Assembly: GCA_047833645.1 (NCBI GenBank)
Contig: CP181259.1
Location: 1,550,001 to 1,614,000 of the forward strand
Source: Pseudolactococcus sp041800635
GTDB taxonomy: Bacteria; Bacillota; Bacilli; Lactobacillales; Streptococcaceae
Length of the DNA: 64,000 nucleotides
Direction of reading: 5' to 3'
Made by a program: the position numbers and the translations under genes. Under the pieces are notes generated by a model. It did no database searches. It was not told the origin of the DNA and worked only from the letters and a program-made list of their open reading frames with translations. The first letter of the stretch is position 1; every line of letters begins with the position of its first letter. Of this stretch, positions 28,457 through 36,740 are shown piece by piece.

Positions 28457-28909
28457 ATGGAAAATATGACGGTGACAGAATTGTCAGAAGCATTTGGCGT
28501 GACGCGCCAAGCGATGAATAATCGGATCAAAAAACTGGAAGAAGATTTTTTAGCAAAAAACGATCGAGGCGTTACGGTTGTTAATGAAGCGGGAATTAAA
28601 CGATTAGAGTTACATTATGGGAAAGTGATTTTAGAGGATGCGCCTGCTAGTGAACAGGTATCAGATAAGAATGCTGTCACGATTGATTTTGACAAAATTA
28701 TTTCACAGTTAATCGAGGACAAGAACACCGAAATTGCACGGTTATCAGAGCAAATTGCGATGAAGGACCATCAAATTGCTGAAAAAGATAAGCAGTTGGA
28801 TCAGCAACAACAACTGACGGCTAAAGCTTTAACTGAACGGGAGCAGACCTTGATTGAGTTAGAGCAGGAAAAGTCAAAAGGTTTTTTTGCAAAATTGTTT
28901 AAAAAGTAA
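28457..28909 (+). CDS. HTH plus coiled-coil protein, DUF536-like
   Basis: 150 residues. The N-terminal part (TVTELSEAFGVTRQAMNNRIKKLE, in two pieces around residues 5-28) is a winged-type helix-turn-helix. A middle glutamine- and lysine-rich stretch (about 85-140) is predicted coiled coil, and the tail GFFAKLFKK is amphipathic and basic, perhaps touching membrane or partner. This plan resembles small proteins beside replication genes on lactococcal plasmids (DUF536), but here it is chromosomal and alone. ATG 28457 has GGAGA upstream. Function is unproven. Confidence 0.6.
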   Translation: MENMTVTELSEAFGVTRQAMNNRIKKLEEDFLAKNDRGVTVVNEAGIKRLELHYGKVILEDAPASEQVSDKNAVTIDFDKIISQLIEDKNTEIARLSEQIAMKDHQIAEKDKQLDQQQQLTAKALTEREQTLIELEQEKSKGFFAKLFKK

Positions 28910-28967
28910 TCTAGTACAGTTTGAATTGATGTTCTAAAAGGGCTTGAAATGCGACTTTTTTTAATTC

Positions 28968-28976
28968 TGTTATAAT
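28968..28976 (+). promoter_or_regulatory. Promoter of gap
   Basis: Extended -10 TGT-TATAAT at 28968-28976, about 150 bases before the ATG. A second TATAAT at 29036-29041 could be an additional start. The long leader contains no recognised riboswitch. Confidence 0.55.
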
Positions 28977-29128
28977 ACAAGGCTGGAGTAAAATTGGTGT
29001 TTCTTCTTGCATAAATGTGATAAAAAAGGTATGATTATAATGTAAGTTAAAAGTTTAACTTTCAGTTGTTATAGGTGTTTCACACCTAATAAAAAATTAC
29101 TGAATTCCATAAGGAGGATTTCTACAAA

Positions 29129-30142
29129 ATGGTAGTTAAAGTTGGTATTAACGGTTTCGGCCGTATTGGTCGTCTTGCACTTCGTCGTATCGAAAATGTT
29201 GAGGGTGTTGAAGTTGCACGTATCAATGATTTGACAAACCCTGCTATGCTTGCACACTTGTTGAAATATGATACAACTCAAGGTCGTTTCAACGGTACTG
29301 TTGAAGTTGAAGAAAACGGTTTTGACGTTAACGGTAAATTCATCAAAGTTTCTCAAGAAGCTGATCCTGCAAACATCGATTGGGCTGCTGATGGCGTAGA
29401 AATCGTTCTTGAAGCAACTGGTTTCTTTGCAACTAAAGAAGCTGCTGAAAAACATTTACATGCTAACGGTGCTAAAAAAGTTGTAATCACTGCACCTGGT
29501 GGATCAGATGTTAAAACAGTTGTTTTCAACACTAACCATGACATTCTTGATGGTACTGAAACAGTAATTTCTGCTGGTTCATGTACTACTAACTGTCTTG
29601 CACCAATGGCTGACGCTTTGAACAAAAACTTTGGTCTTAAAGTTGGTACAATGACAACAGTTCACGGTTTTACTGGTGACCAAATGACGCTTGATGGTCC
29701 TCACCGTGGTGGTGACCTTCGTCGTGCACGTACTGCATCAGAAAACATCGTGCCTAACTCTACTGGTGCTGCTAAAGCTATCGGTCTTGTTATCCCTGAA
29801 TTGAACGGTAAACTTAAAGGTCATGCACAACGTGTGCCAGTTCCAACTGGTTCATTGACTGAACTTGTAACTGTTCTTGACAAAAAAGTAACTGCTGAAG
29901 AAGTAAACGCTGCGATGAAAGCTGCTGCTACTGAATCATATGGTTACAACACAGATGAAATCGTTTCATCTGACATCGTTGGTATTTCATTCGGTTCATT
30001 GTTTGACGCAACTCAAACAGAAGTTTCTGAAGCTGCTGACGGTACACAATTGGTTAAAACTGTATCATGGTACGACAACGAAATGTCATACACTTCACAA
30101 CTTGTTCGTACACTTGAATATTTTGCATCAATCGCTAAATAA
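29129..30142 (+). CDS. gap: Glyceraldehyde-3-phosphate dehydrogenase (glycolytic, NAD)
   Basis: 337-residue GAPDH, oxidising glyceraldehyde-3-phosphate to 1,3-bisphosphoglycerate. The NAD-binding start is VGINGFGRIGRLALRR and the catalytic cysteine lies in SAGSCTTNCLAP (near 152-155). TVHGFTGDQ is close to the active-site His region. AAGGAGG precedes ATG 29129. Codon use is strongly biased to the highly expressed set, like the ribosomal genes. A strong terminator follows. Confidence 0.97.
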   Translation: MVVKVGINGFGRIGRLALRRIENVEGVEVARINDLTNPAMLAHLLKYDTTQGRFNGTVEVEENGFDVNGKFIKVSQEADPANIDWAADGVEIVLEATGFFATKEAAEKHLHANGAKKVVITAPGGSDVKTVVFNTNHDILDGTETVISAGSCTTNCLAPMADALNKNFGLKVGTMTTVHGFTGDQMTLDGPHRGGDLRRARTASENIVPNSTGAAKAIGLVIPELNGKLKGHAQRVPVPTGSLTELVTVLDKKVTAEEVNAAMKAAATESYGYNTDEIVSSDIVGISFGSLFDATQTEVSEAADGTQLVKTVSWYDNEMSYTSQLVRTLEYFASIAK

Positions 30143-30162
30143 TTTTATTTAGTTATTGAGAA

Positions 30163-30192
30163 AACGAGGAATGAAAATTCCCCGTTTTTTTG
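30163..30192 (+). terminator. Terminator of gap
   Basis: AACGAGGAAT (30163-30172), loop GAAA, ATTCCCCGTT (30177-30186), one mismatch, then seven T. Confidence 0.9.
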
Positions 30193-30352
30193 TATCAAGA
30201 GATCGTCAATGCCTTAATCGACATTGAACAGTGGTTGCAATACTAGATTAATGCTTTGAGCAGACAAAGTTTGCGAATGGATTAGCTTGGTAGGAGCACA
30301 AATGGTTGTTAAGTTCAAGATTTGACGCAGTCAGATCGTAGAAGGAAGAAAA

Positions 30353-30700
30353 ATGACGTTACCAAAATGCCCGCATTGTGGCAGTGAGTTTACTTATGAG
30401 TTATCTGATACAACCTTTGGTTGTTCAGAATGTGGCAATGAATTTACACAAGCAGATATTGAGAATGCAAGTGACAAGTTTATTGTTTTGGATTCAGTCG
30501 GGACTGAATTGTCGGATGGTGATGATGTCATTATCGTGCAGGATCTACCTGTCAAAGGGATGCCTAAACCCATTAAAAAAGGGACTAAAGCGAAAAATAT
30601 CAGACTCAATGAAAATGGCAAAAATGGTCATTTCATCGATGCTAAGATTGATGGCTTTGGGGCGATTGGCTTGAAAGGCTCTGTCGTCAAAAAAGGTTAG
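30353..30700 (+). CDS. YjdM/PhnA family zinc-ribbon protein
   Basis: 115-residue small protein of the family once called PhnA (now YjdM). The N-terminal zinc ribbon is CPHCGSEF ... CSECGNEF (Cys 6, 9, 24 and 27 approximately). The C-terminal half shows the conserved DGDDVIIVQDLPVKG and KNIRLNENG ... DAKIDGFGAIGLK blocks. No role in phosphonate use is established for the family. GAAGGAAG precedes ATG 30353; a hairpin plus T-tract ends it and runs straight into the next promoter. Confidence 0.85.
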   Translation: MTLPKCPHCGSEFTYELSDTTFGCSECGNEFTQADIENASDKFIVLDSVGTELSDGDDVIIVQDLPVKGMPKPIKKGTKAKNIRLNENGKNGHFIDAKIDGFGAIGLKGSVVKKG

Positions 30701-30705
30701 AACTT

Positions 30706-30741
30706 GAAAGCGTGCAGAAATGGGCGCTTTTTTGGTATAAT
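30706..30741 (+). promoter_or_regulatory. yjdM terminator abutting the ylbF promoter
   Basis: AAAGCG near 30708 pairs with CGCTTT near 30725, followed by TTTT. Immediately after the T-tract is the extended -10 TGG-TATAAT (30733-30741) for the next gene. Confidence 0.55.
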
Positions 30742-30765
30742 AAGAGATAAGAAAAGGAGACATTT

Positions 30766-31092
30766 ATGAACATCTATGACACTATGAATCAATTAGAACG
30801 TGAATTCCGTGCTTTGCCTGAATATCAAGCAGTTGTCACAGCGCTTGCTGCTGTTAAAGCTGATGAAGCAGCGAGTGTTTTGTATGCGAAATTTATCGAC
30901 ATCCAAACCAAAATGCAAATGGGGCAACTCATAGAGCCAGAACAACAAAACGAAGCACAAGCACTTTTCGCTGAATTACAAGCTAATTCAATCATGTCAG
31001 AGTTACTAGCTAAAGAACAAGCACTGCAAACAATCACAAGTGATTTACAAGATATTGTCTTTAAACCACTTCAAGAGTTATACGGTCAATAA
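30766..31092 (+). CDS. YlbF/YmcA family protein
   Basis: 108-residue all-helical protein of the YlbF/YmcA family, beginning MNIYDTMNQLEREFRALPEY with the conserved Y-x-x-V-x-x-A-x-x-x-V pattern following. In Bacillus the family forms a complex with YaaT that assists RNase Y-dependent mRNA processing; in Streptococcaceae its role is less defined. AAAGGAGA precedes the ATG. It has its own promoter. Confidence 0.75.
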   Translation: MNIYDTMNQLEREFRALPEYQAVVTALAAVKADEAASVLYAKFIDIQTKMQMGQLIEPEQQNEAQALFAELQANSIMSELLAKEQALQTITSDLQDIVFKPLQELYGQ

Positions 31093-31150
31093 TAAGTAGT
31101 CAGAGTGAGAAATCTATTTTCTCGCTTTTTTATATAAGAAGGGATTTGTC

Positions 31151-31738
31151 ATGAGTTTGATTGTTTTAATTGGTGCACAAGCAGTGGGTAAAATGACAGT
31201 TGGCCGTGAACTCGAAAAACATATAGATGGGAAGTTGCTTTACAACCATCAAACAATTGATTTATTTGCTGATTTTCTAGGCTATACATCGACGACCTTT
31301 CAGCTATCAGACGATTTGCGAAAAATGATATTTCAGGCTTTTGTTGATCATCTCGATACTAATCCTGTTAAACATCTGATTTTCACGGTGATGATTGATT
31401 TTGCATCAGCAGATGATTTAGCTTTTTTGTCTGATACCGCTGGTATTTTTTCAGAGGTTGGTGAGTCAGTCTATTTCATAGAATTAGTAGCAGATATTGC
31501 TAAAAGACGTGAGCGCAATCGTCATCCAGAACGCTTAGCAGCGAAACCTTCTAAACGAGACTTGGTATTTTCGATGCAAGATTTAGAAGATTCAGTTGTT
31601 AAGTATCAGTTAGCATCGCAAGGTCATCAACTAGCGGAACATTTTCCAGATGTTGAGACACTGAAGCTTAATAATAGCGACCTGTCACCTGAAATGGCTG
31701 TCAAGCAAGTCCTACAAGTATTTCCTGGACTAAAATGA
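31151..31738 (+). CDS. P-loop nucleotide kinase-like protein
   Basis: 195 residues with an N-terminal P-loop, GAQAVGKMT (residues 8-16), after a hydrophobic strand (SLIVLI), and further segments similar to AAA_18/AAA_33-type small-molecule kinases (HLIFTVMIDFAS near 77, RRERNRHPERL near 125 as a possible LID). The substrate cannot be told. AAGGGAT precedes ATG 31151. It lies 12 bases before recG and may share a transcript with it. Confidence 0.6.
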   Translation: MSLIVLIGAQAVGKMTVGRELEKHIDGKLLYNHQTIDLFADFLGYTSTTFQLSDDLRKMIFQAFVDHLDTNPVKHLIFTVMIDFASADDLAFLSDTAGIFSEVGESVYFIELVADIAKRRERNRHPERLAAKPSKRDLVFSMQDLEDSVVKYQLASQGHQLAEHFPDVETLKLNNSDLSPEMAVKQVLQVFPGLK

Positions 31739-31750
31739 TAAAATAGAGAT

Positions 31751-33769
31751 ATGAAACTAACGGATTCAATTCAATTCTTAAAAGGTGTGGGCCCGAAATC
31801 TGCCGAGCGTTATCATCAGCTGGGGATTTTTACGGTGCAAGATTTATTGCTCTACTTTCCTTTTCGTTATGATGATTTCTCGTCAAAGTCCATTTTTGAA
31901 TTGATGGATGGGGAGAAGACAACGATTGTCGGGCGTGTGGTGACCCCGCCTAATGTCAGTTACTATGGCGCGCGCCGTAATCGCCTGACCTTTAAAATCA
32001 AGCAGGATGAAGCTGTCATTTCAGTCAGCTTTTTTAATCAGCCTTATTTGCAGGATAAGGTTGCGCTGGATGCTGAACTTGCCATCTATGGCAAATGGGA
32101 TGCTAAGAAATTAAGTATCACGGGCATGAAAATATTGGCACAGGTTGACAATAGTTTTCAGCCGGTCTATCATGTCATGCAGGGTATCAAACAATCGGCT
32201 CTGGTTAATCTACTGCAGTCTGTCTTTGAGACGGGTGTCGGTGAGTTAATCACTGAGAATTTACCGGCTGATCTGCTTCAGAAATATCGCTTGGTTGATC
32301 GGAAAACGGCAGTTCACGATATGCACTTTCCCATTGATGACATCGCGCACCAGCAAGCCTTACGTCGCATGAAATTTGAGGAATTGTTTTATTTCCAAAT
32401 GAAATTACAGGCTCTGCGCTACAAAGAGAAGTCGCTGACCCAAGGCTTGGTTATCGCGTTCAAGGCTGATCAACTCGCGGACAAAATCAATCAACTGCCT
32501 TACCATTTGACAAAGGCGCAAGACCAGTCTTTGCGTGAGATTTTGGCCGATATGGCGAGTCCTTATCATATGAATCGGCTTTTGCAGGGCGATGTGGGGA
32601 GCGGGAAGACGGCGGTGGCGAGTCTTGCTATGTACGCAGCGGTCACTGCGGGCTACCAGGCGGCTATGATGGTACCGACGGAGATTCTGGCGCACCAACA
32701 CTATGACAGCCTCCAGACGCTCTTTCCTGAGCTGAATGTGGGCTTGCTGACGAGTGGGATGAAAGCTGCGGATCGGCGCGAGGTGCTGGCGGGTCTTGAA
32801 AATGGTCGCATCCAGATGATCACGGGCACGCATGCGCTGATACAAGAAGCGGTAGACTACCAGAATCTGGGTCTTGTGATTACGGATGAACAGCATCGTT
32901 TCGGTGTCAATCAGCGAAAGGTCTTTCGTGAAAAAGGGCAAAATCCAGATGTCCTGATGATGACGGCAACGCCGATTCCACGGACGCTGGCCATTACAGC
33001 TTTTGGGGATATGGATGTGTCAATTATCGACGAGCTGCCTGCTGGCCGAAAGCCGATTACGACGCGTTGGGTTAAGCATGAGCAATTAACGCCGCAAATT
33101 TTGCCGTGGATTGCTGATGAGGTCACAAAAGGGGCGCAGGTTTATTTTATTTCACCCTTGATTGAAGAAAGTGAAGCGCTGGACTTGAAAAACGCGACAG
33201 AGCTTTTTATGGAGCTACAGGACTTTTTCGGTTTGACAGCAAATGTCGCCCTGCTTCATGGCAAGATGAAAAATGCCGACAAAGATCAGGTCATGACGGA
33301 CTTTAAGGCGCAGAAATACGATGTGTTAGTCTCAACAACTGTCATTGAAGTCGGGGTTAATGTGCCCAATGCAACGATTATGGTGATTATTGATGCTGAC
33401 CGCTTTGGCTTATCACAATTGCATCAGCTACGTGGCCGTGTCGGACGTGGTGAGAAAAAATCCTATACGATTTTAGTCGCCAATCCCAAATCGGAAACTG
33501 GCAAGCGTCGGATGCAAATCATGACAGAAACGCAAAATGGGTTTGTCTTAGCAGAAGAAGACCTCAAATTGCGTGGTAGTGGCGAAATTTTCGGGACGCG
33601 CCAATCAGGTTTGCCAGAATTTTCAGTTGCGGATATTGTCAATGACTACAATATTTTGGAAGTTGCCAGACAAGAGGCGATCGCGATCTTTAGGGATGCC
33701 CACTGGAGCGAAAAGCTTGATTATCAGATGATTTTGGCGAATTTGACTGATGTTGCGGGATTTGACTAG
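31751..33769 (+). CDS. recG: ATP-dependent DNA helicase RecG
   Basis: 672-residue branch-migration helicase that remodels stalled forks. The N-terminal wedge/OB domain covers residues about 1-150. Walker A QGDVGSGKTAVA is near 280, DEQHRFGV (DExH) near 380, TATPIPRTLA near 412 and the C-terminal RGRVGRGEKKS near 560. The N terminus MKLTDSIQFLKGVGPKSAER is normal. Upstream is an extended -10 (TGA-TAAAAT, 31736-31744) only six bases from the ATG with no clear ribosome-binding site. A leaderless start is possible, as is read-through from the kinase-like gene. Confidence 0.95.
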   Translation: MKLTDSIQFLKGVGPKSAERYHQLGIFTVQDLLLYFPFRYDDFSSKSIFELMDGEKTTIVGRVVTPPNVSYYGARRNRLTFKIKQDEAVISVSFFNQPYLQDKVALDAELAIYGKWDAKKLSITGMKILAQVDNSFQPVYHVMQGIKQSALVNLLQSVFETGVGELITENLPADLLQKYRLVDRKTAVHDMHFPIDDIAHQQALRRMKFEELFYFQMKLQALRYKEKSLTQGLVIAFKADQLADKINQLPYHLTKAQDQSLREILADMASPYHMNRLLQGDVGSGKTAVASLAMYAAVTAGYQAAMMVPTEILAHQHYDSLQTLFPELNVGLLTSGMKAADRREVLAGLENGRIQMITGTHALIQEAVDYQNLGLVITDEQHRFGVNQRKVFREKGQNPDVLMMTATPIPRTLAITAFGDMDVSIIDELPAGRKPITTRWVKHEQLTPQILPWIADEVTKGAQVYFISPLIEESEALDLKNATELFMELQDFFGLTANVALLHGKMKNADKDQVMTDFKAQKYDVLVSTTVIEVGVNVPNATIMVIIDADRFGLSQLHQLRGRVGRGEKKSYTILVANPKSETGKRRMQIMTETQNGFVLAEEDLKLRGSGEIFGTRQSGLPEFSVADIVNDYNILEVARQEAIAIFRDAHWSEKLDYQMILANLTDVAGFD

Positions 33770-33791
33770 TAGCGAAGTAGAGGAGAAAGAG

Positions 33792-34631
33792 ATGACAAAA
33801 GTAGTCGCTATTACAGGCGCTAGTAATGGGATGGGGTTTGCGGCGGCAGAGCTATTTGCGAAACAGGGGTGGACTGTATATGGCGGTGCCCGTCGCGTTG
33901 AGAAAATTCCTGCTGCCGAGCACATCCATGCCCTCAAACTAGATGTTACAGATCATGCGTCCAACCAAGCATTCATTGACAAAATTTTCCAACAAGAAAA
34001 GCGGATTGATGTCCTGATTAACAATGCTGGCTATGGTGAATATGGGCCAGTTGAAGATATTTCGCTGGAGCATGCGAGACGGCAGTTTGAGACTAATTTC
34101 TTTGGTGCAGCAGATCTAGCCCAGCTTGTGCTCCCTATTATGCGCGCACAACAATCTGGACGGATTATCAACATTTCATCGATTGGTGGAGATGTTTATA
34201 TGCCACTGGGCGCTTATTACCACGCCACAAAAGCAGCATTACAGCAATGGAGCGACTCGCTTGACATCGAAATCGCGCCCTTTGGTGTGCGTTCCCTCGT
34301 TATCCAACCCGGAGGCACACAGTCAGCTTGGAGCGACATCGCCATGGGACGTGCTAGAGTAAATTTGAAGCCGGATTCTGTCTATACAAGTTTAGTTGAT
34401 AAAGTCTCAGCCTTACTAACAACGAATGAGCACACAAGCGGTGCCAGTTCTGAAGATTTGGCACAAGTCTTCTACAAAGCAGCAACAGATGCACGTCCAA
34501 AACGGCGTTATTTCCATGCCTTTAGCGACCGCGCCATGGTTTGGTTAGCTAGAAGTTGCCCACGTGTGTTTAAAAAACTATTTATGACAGCCTTAAATTA
34601 CTTGGGCAATCGTGCCCTGAAAAAGAGATAA
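33792..34631 (+). CDS. Short-chain dehydrogenase/reductase
   Basis: 279-residue classical SDR with the NAD(P)-binding TGASNGMG (residues 8-15), NNAGYGEYG near 82 and the catalytic Ser (NISSIGGD) with Tyr-x3-Lys in YYHATKAALQQWS near 150. Substrate unknown. ATG 33792 is chosen because AGGAG stands 6 bases upstream and MTKVVAITGAS is the natural start; a longer frame begins inside recG. The C-terminal 40 residues are basic and hydrophobic. Converges on mnmE. Confidence 0.85.
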   Translation: MTKVVAITGASNGMGFAAAELFAKQGWTVYGGARRVEKIPAAEHIHALKLDVTDHASNQAFIDKIFQQEKRIDVLINNAGYGEYGPVEDISLEHARRQFETNFFGAADLAQLVLPIMRAQQSGRIINISSIGGDVYMPLGAYYHATKAALQQWSDSLDIEIAPFGVRSLVIQPGGTQSAWSDIAMGRARVNLKPDSVYTSLVDKVSALLTTNEHTSGASSEDLAQVFYKAATDARPKRRYFHAFSDRAMVWLARSCPRVFKKLFMTALNYLGNRALKKR

Positions 34632-34632
34632 G

Positions 34633-34660
34633 AAAAAACGCCGTCGTTGGCGTTTTTTTT
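34633..34660. terminator. Bidirectional terminator between the SDR gene and mnmE
   Basis: AAAAAACGCC-GTCGTT-GGCGTTTTTT (34633-34658), with A- and T-runs usable in both directions. Confidence 0.9.
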
Positions 34661-36026
34661 ATTTTCCTAAACAGAATTGGCTAAACAACTGTGTGATTAA
34701 CTCATCAGGTGCGGCATCCCCCGTAATTTCTCCGAGAATTTCCCAAGTCCGTGTCATATCGACTTGCACCAAATCAACGGGCATACCTGCATCAAGGCCA
34801 TCATTAACCGTTGTCAAGGCTTCAAGCGCTTGTTCGATTAAGGCAATGTGACGAGAATTTGACAGATAGGTCGCATCTTGCTCAACAATCCCAGCATTCT
34901 CAAAGAAAAGGTCGTTAATTTTTGCTTCGATTTTGTCAATGTTGGTGTCTTCAAGAACAGAAATCTTAATGACATCGTCAGGCAGGTCAGCCGTTTCAAT
35001 ATTTTCAGGCAGATCCGTCTTATTGAGTAAGATGATGCGGTTACTGCCCTCGCTGAGCGCCAATAACTGACGGTCTTGATCAGTTAGGTTTTCATTGGCA
35101 TTCAAGACAAGCAGGACGAGATCAGCTTCTTCTAGCGCTTTGTGTGAGCGTTCCACGCCGATGCGTTCCACAACATCGTCTGTCTCACGAATCCCAGCTG
35201 TATCCACTAGTTTTAAAGGCACACCATTGATATTGACGTATTCTTCAATGACATCTCGCGTGGTACCTGCAATATCTGTGACAATGGCCTTTTCTTCACG
35301 CAAGAGGTGGTTCAATAAACTTGATTTGCCAACGTTTGGTCGACCAATGATCGCTGTTGACAGACCTTCACGGAGAATTTTTCCACGCTTAGCTGTTTTC
35401 AGTAAATTGTCGAGTAGCGTTTGAAAGGCTGCTGTTTTTTCACGTAATAGTCTTGTCGTCATTTCTTCGACATCATCATATTCGGGATAGTCGATATTGA
35501 CTTCGACTTGTGCCAGTGTTTCAAGAATTTCTTGCCGTGTTTTATTGATCAAGTTTGATAAGCTACCGTCGAGCTGTTTGACAGCGATATTCATTGCTTG
35601 ATCCGTTTTAGCACGGATGATGTCCATGACAGCTTCAGCCTGTGACAAGTCCATGCGACCGTTTAAGAAGGCACGTTTGGTAAATTCACCGGGTTCTGCC
35701 ATTCTCGCACCATTGCGGAGCAAAAGTTGGAGGATTTCGTTCATAACGGCAATGCCACCGTGGGTGTTGATTTCGATGACATCTTCGCGGGTAAAAGTTT
35801 TCGGCGCTTTCATGACACCGACCATGACCTCGTCGAGGACGCGCGTGTTTTCCGTAATGTGCCCGTAATTGAGCGTGTGGCTGTCGCAGTTCGCCAGAGC
35901 TTTTCCTGTAAAAACTTTGTCAGCAATGGCAATGGCTTCACTGCCTGAGAGCCGGACGATGCCAATAGCCCCTTCACCAAGTGGTGTTGAGATGGCTGCG
36001 ATTGTATCAAATTCTTTAGTGATCAT
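34659..36026 (-). CDS. mnmE: tRNA-modification GTPase MnmE
   Basis: 455-residue MnmE, which with MnmG installs the cmnm5 group on wobble uridine of several tRNAs. The N-terminal folate-binding domain starts MITKEFDTIAAISTPLGEGAIG. The G domain shows GRPNVGKSSLLNHLL (near 225), DTAG near 270 and NKTDLP near 335. The C terminus ends FCLGK, the functional cysteine motif. On the minus strand, it reads from a promoter inside repeat R2a (TTGCTG-17-TAAAAT), and its leader and first codons are duplicated 1.9 kb away (repeat R1). Confidence 0.96.
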   Translation of the reverse strand: MITKEFDTIAAISTPLGEGAIGIVRLSGSEAIAIADKVFTGKALANCDSHTLNYGHITENTRVLDEVMVGVMKAPKTFTREDVIEINTHGGIAVMNEILQLLLRNGARMAEPGEFTKRAFLNGRMDLSQAEAVMDIIRAKTDQAMNIAVKQLDGSLSNLINKTRQEILETLAQVEVNIDYPEYDDVEEMTTRLLREKTAAFQTLLDNLLKTAKRGKILREGLSTAIIGRPNVGKSSLLNHLLREEKAIVTDIAGTTRDVIEEYVNINGVPLKLVDTAGIRETDDVVERIGVERSHKALEEADLVLLVLNANENLTDQDRQLLALSEGSNRIILLNKTDLPENIETADLPDDVIKISVLEDTNIDKIEAKINDLFFENAGIVEQDATYLSNSRHIALIEQALEALTTVNDGLDAGMPVDLVQVDMTRTWEILGEITGDAAPDELITQLFSQFCLGK

Positions 36027-36049
36027 CTTGTTCCTATTTCTATTTTGAG
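36020..36049. repeat. Direct repeat R1, copy a (mnmE leader)
   Basis: Thirty bases starting GTGATCATCTTGTTCC are identical to 37944-37973. Similarity with two mismatches continues leftward into mnmE codons 3-6. The repeat holds the mnmE start codon and ribosome-binding region on the minus strand. Confidence 0.9.
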
Positions 36050-36086
36050 GCTAAATAGTAGCTACTCCTTCAAAAGCCTGTTATCT

Positions 36087-36130
36087 TCTTATTTTAACGC
36101 AAAAACAGAAAAACAGCAATTGTAGTTGCT
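36087..36130. repeat. Direct repeat R2, copy a (promoter)
   Basis: 44 bases matching 38327-38370 with three differences. Read on the minus strand both copies carry TTGCTG, 17 bases, TAAAAT, a good promoter. Only 37 bases separate R2a from R1a, whereas R2b and R1b enclose a whole gene. Confidence 0.85.
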
Positions 36131-36294
36131 ATTGATATATGAACATCAATTTTAGAGAGTCTATTCGCATAGTTCAGTGCCCTATAAAGATCATTAAAAA
36201 TCTATAGATCCTTATCGATTTAAAGCTCTTAGTATTGGTGTTAATAAAAAGAATGGCTATCATTTCTTGTAATGTTGCTTGATAATCTCCGTGT

Positions 36295-36342
36295 TTTTCA
36301 AAAGGAACTAACACTAGATATGGTGTTAGTTCCTTTTGAAAA
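36295..36342. other. 20-bp perfect inverted repeat
   Basis: 36295-36314 (beginning TTTTCAAAAGGAACTAAC) and 36323-36342 are perfect complements with an 8-base loop. The 160 bases to the left (36131-36294) show no gene. Confidence 0.85.
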
Positions 36343-36380
36343 TCTAAAAAAGCACAATATATTGTGCTTTTTTAGATTTT
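36339..36380. terminator. 42-bp perfect palindrome, probable bidirectional terminator
   Basis: Arms of 21 bases meet at 36359/36360 (core GCACAATATATTGTGC) and are followed by TTTATTTT on the right and A-rich sequence on the left. It overlaps the preceding inverted repeat by four bases. It would insulate the orphan gene from the mnmE side. Confidence 0.75.
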
Positions 36381-36394
36381 TTTATTTTGAAATA

Positions 36395-36403
36395 TGTTAT
36401 AAT
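36395..36403 (+). promoter_or_regulatory. Extended -10 promoter of the orphan gene
   Basis: TGT-TATAAT at 36395-36403 directly downstream of the palindrome, in very A/T-rich DNA; no clear -35. It would give a leader of about 330 bases before the main ORF. Confidence 0.5.
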
Positions 36404-36576
36404 AAATAAATAGAATTATTTAAATTTTTCGTTATTTTATCGGATATCGCTTATTAGTCTAAGAAATAATATATTTCATAATGATGGCATATAGGAACAG
36501 TAAAATACGGATTATAGATTAAGTTAATTATTGTAATTTAAATAAATACTTTTATTCCAGAAAGGAGGTGATTAAA

Positions 36577-36630
36577 TTGTATGTGGTAAAAATAAAAACC
36601 AAGAAATGGGGATTTCTTGGCAAGATGTGA
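36577..36630 (+). CDS. Possible 17-residue leader ORF
   Basis: TTG 36577 follows an almost perfect AAAGGAGGTGAT (36561-36572), better than that of the main gene. It reads M-YVVKIKTKKWGFLGKM then TGA. Its second half overlaps a 9-bp perfect stem with loop GGGG (36599-36620). It could be a regulatory leader peptide for the gene at 36741, or a decoy; no homologue is known to me. Confidence 0.35.
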   Translation: MYVVKIKTKKWGFLGKM

Positions 36631-36740
36631 TAGATGAGCAATATCTATTATAGTTTATTAAGCAAATATGCAAAATAAAATCTTTAAAATTATTCTCGCA
36701 TAATTTGCTCAAAATTTCAATAGAAGAAATAGGTGAATTT

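Noticed and set aside
32405..32941. 178-codon reverse open frame inside recG.
   Set aside because: It overlaps the conserved helicase core completely, has no ribosome-binding site and a composition typical of antisense frames.
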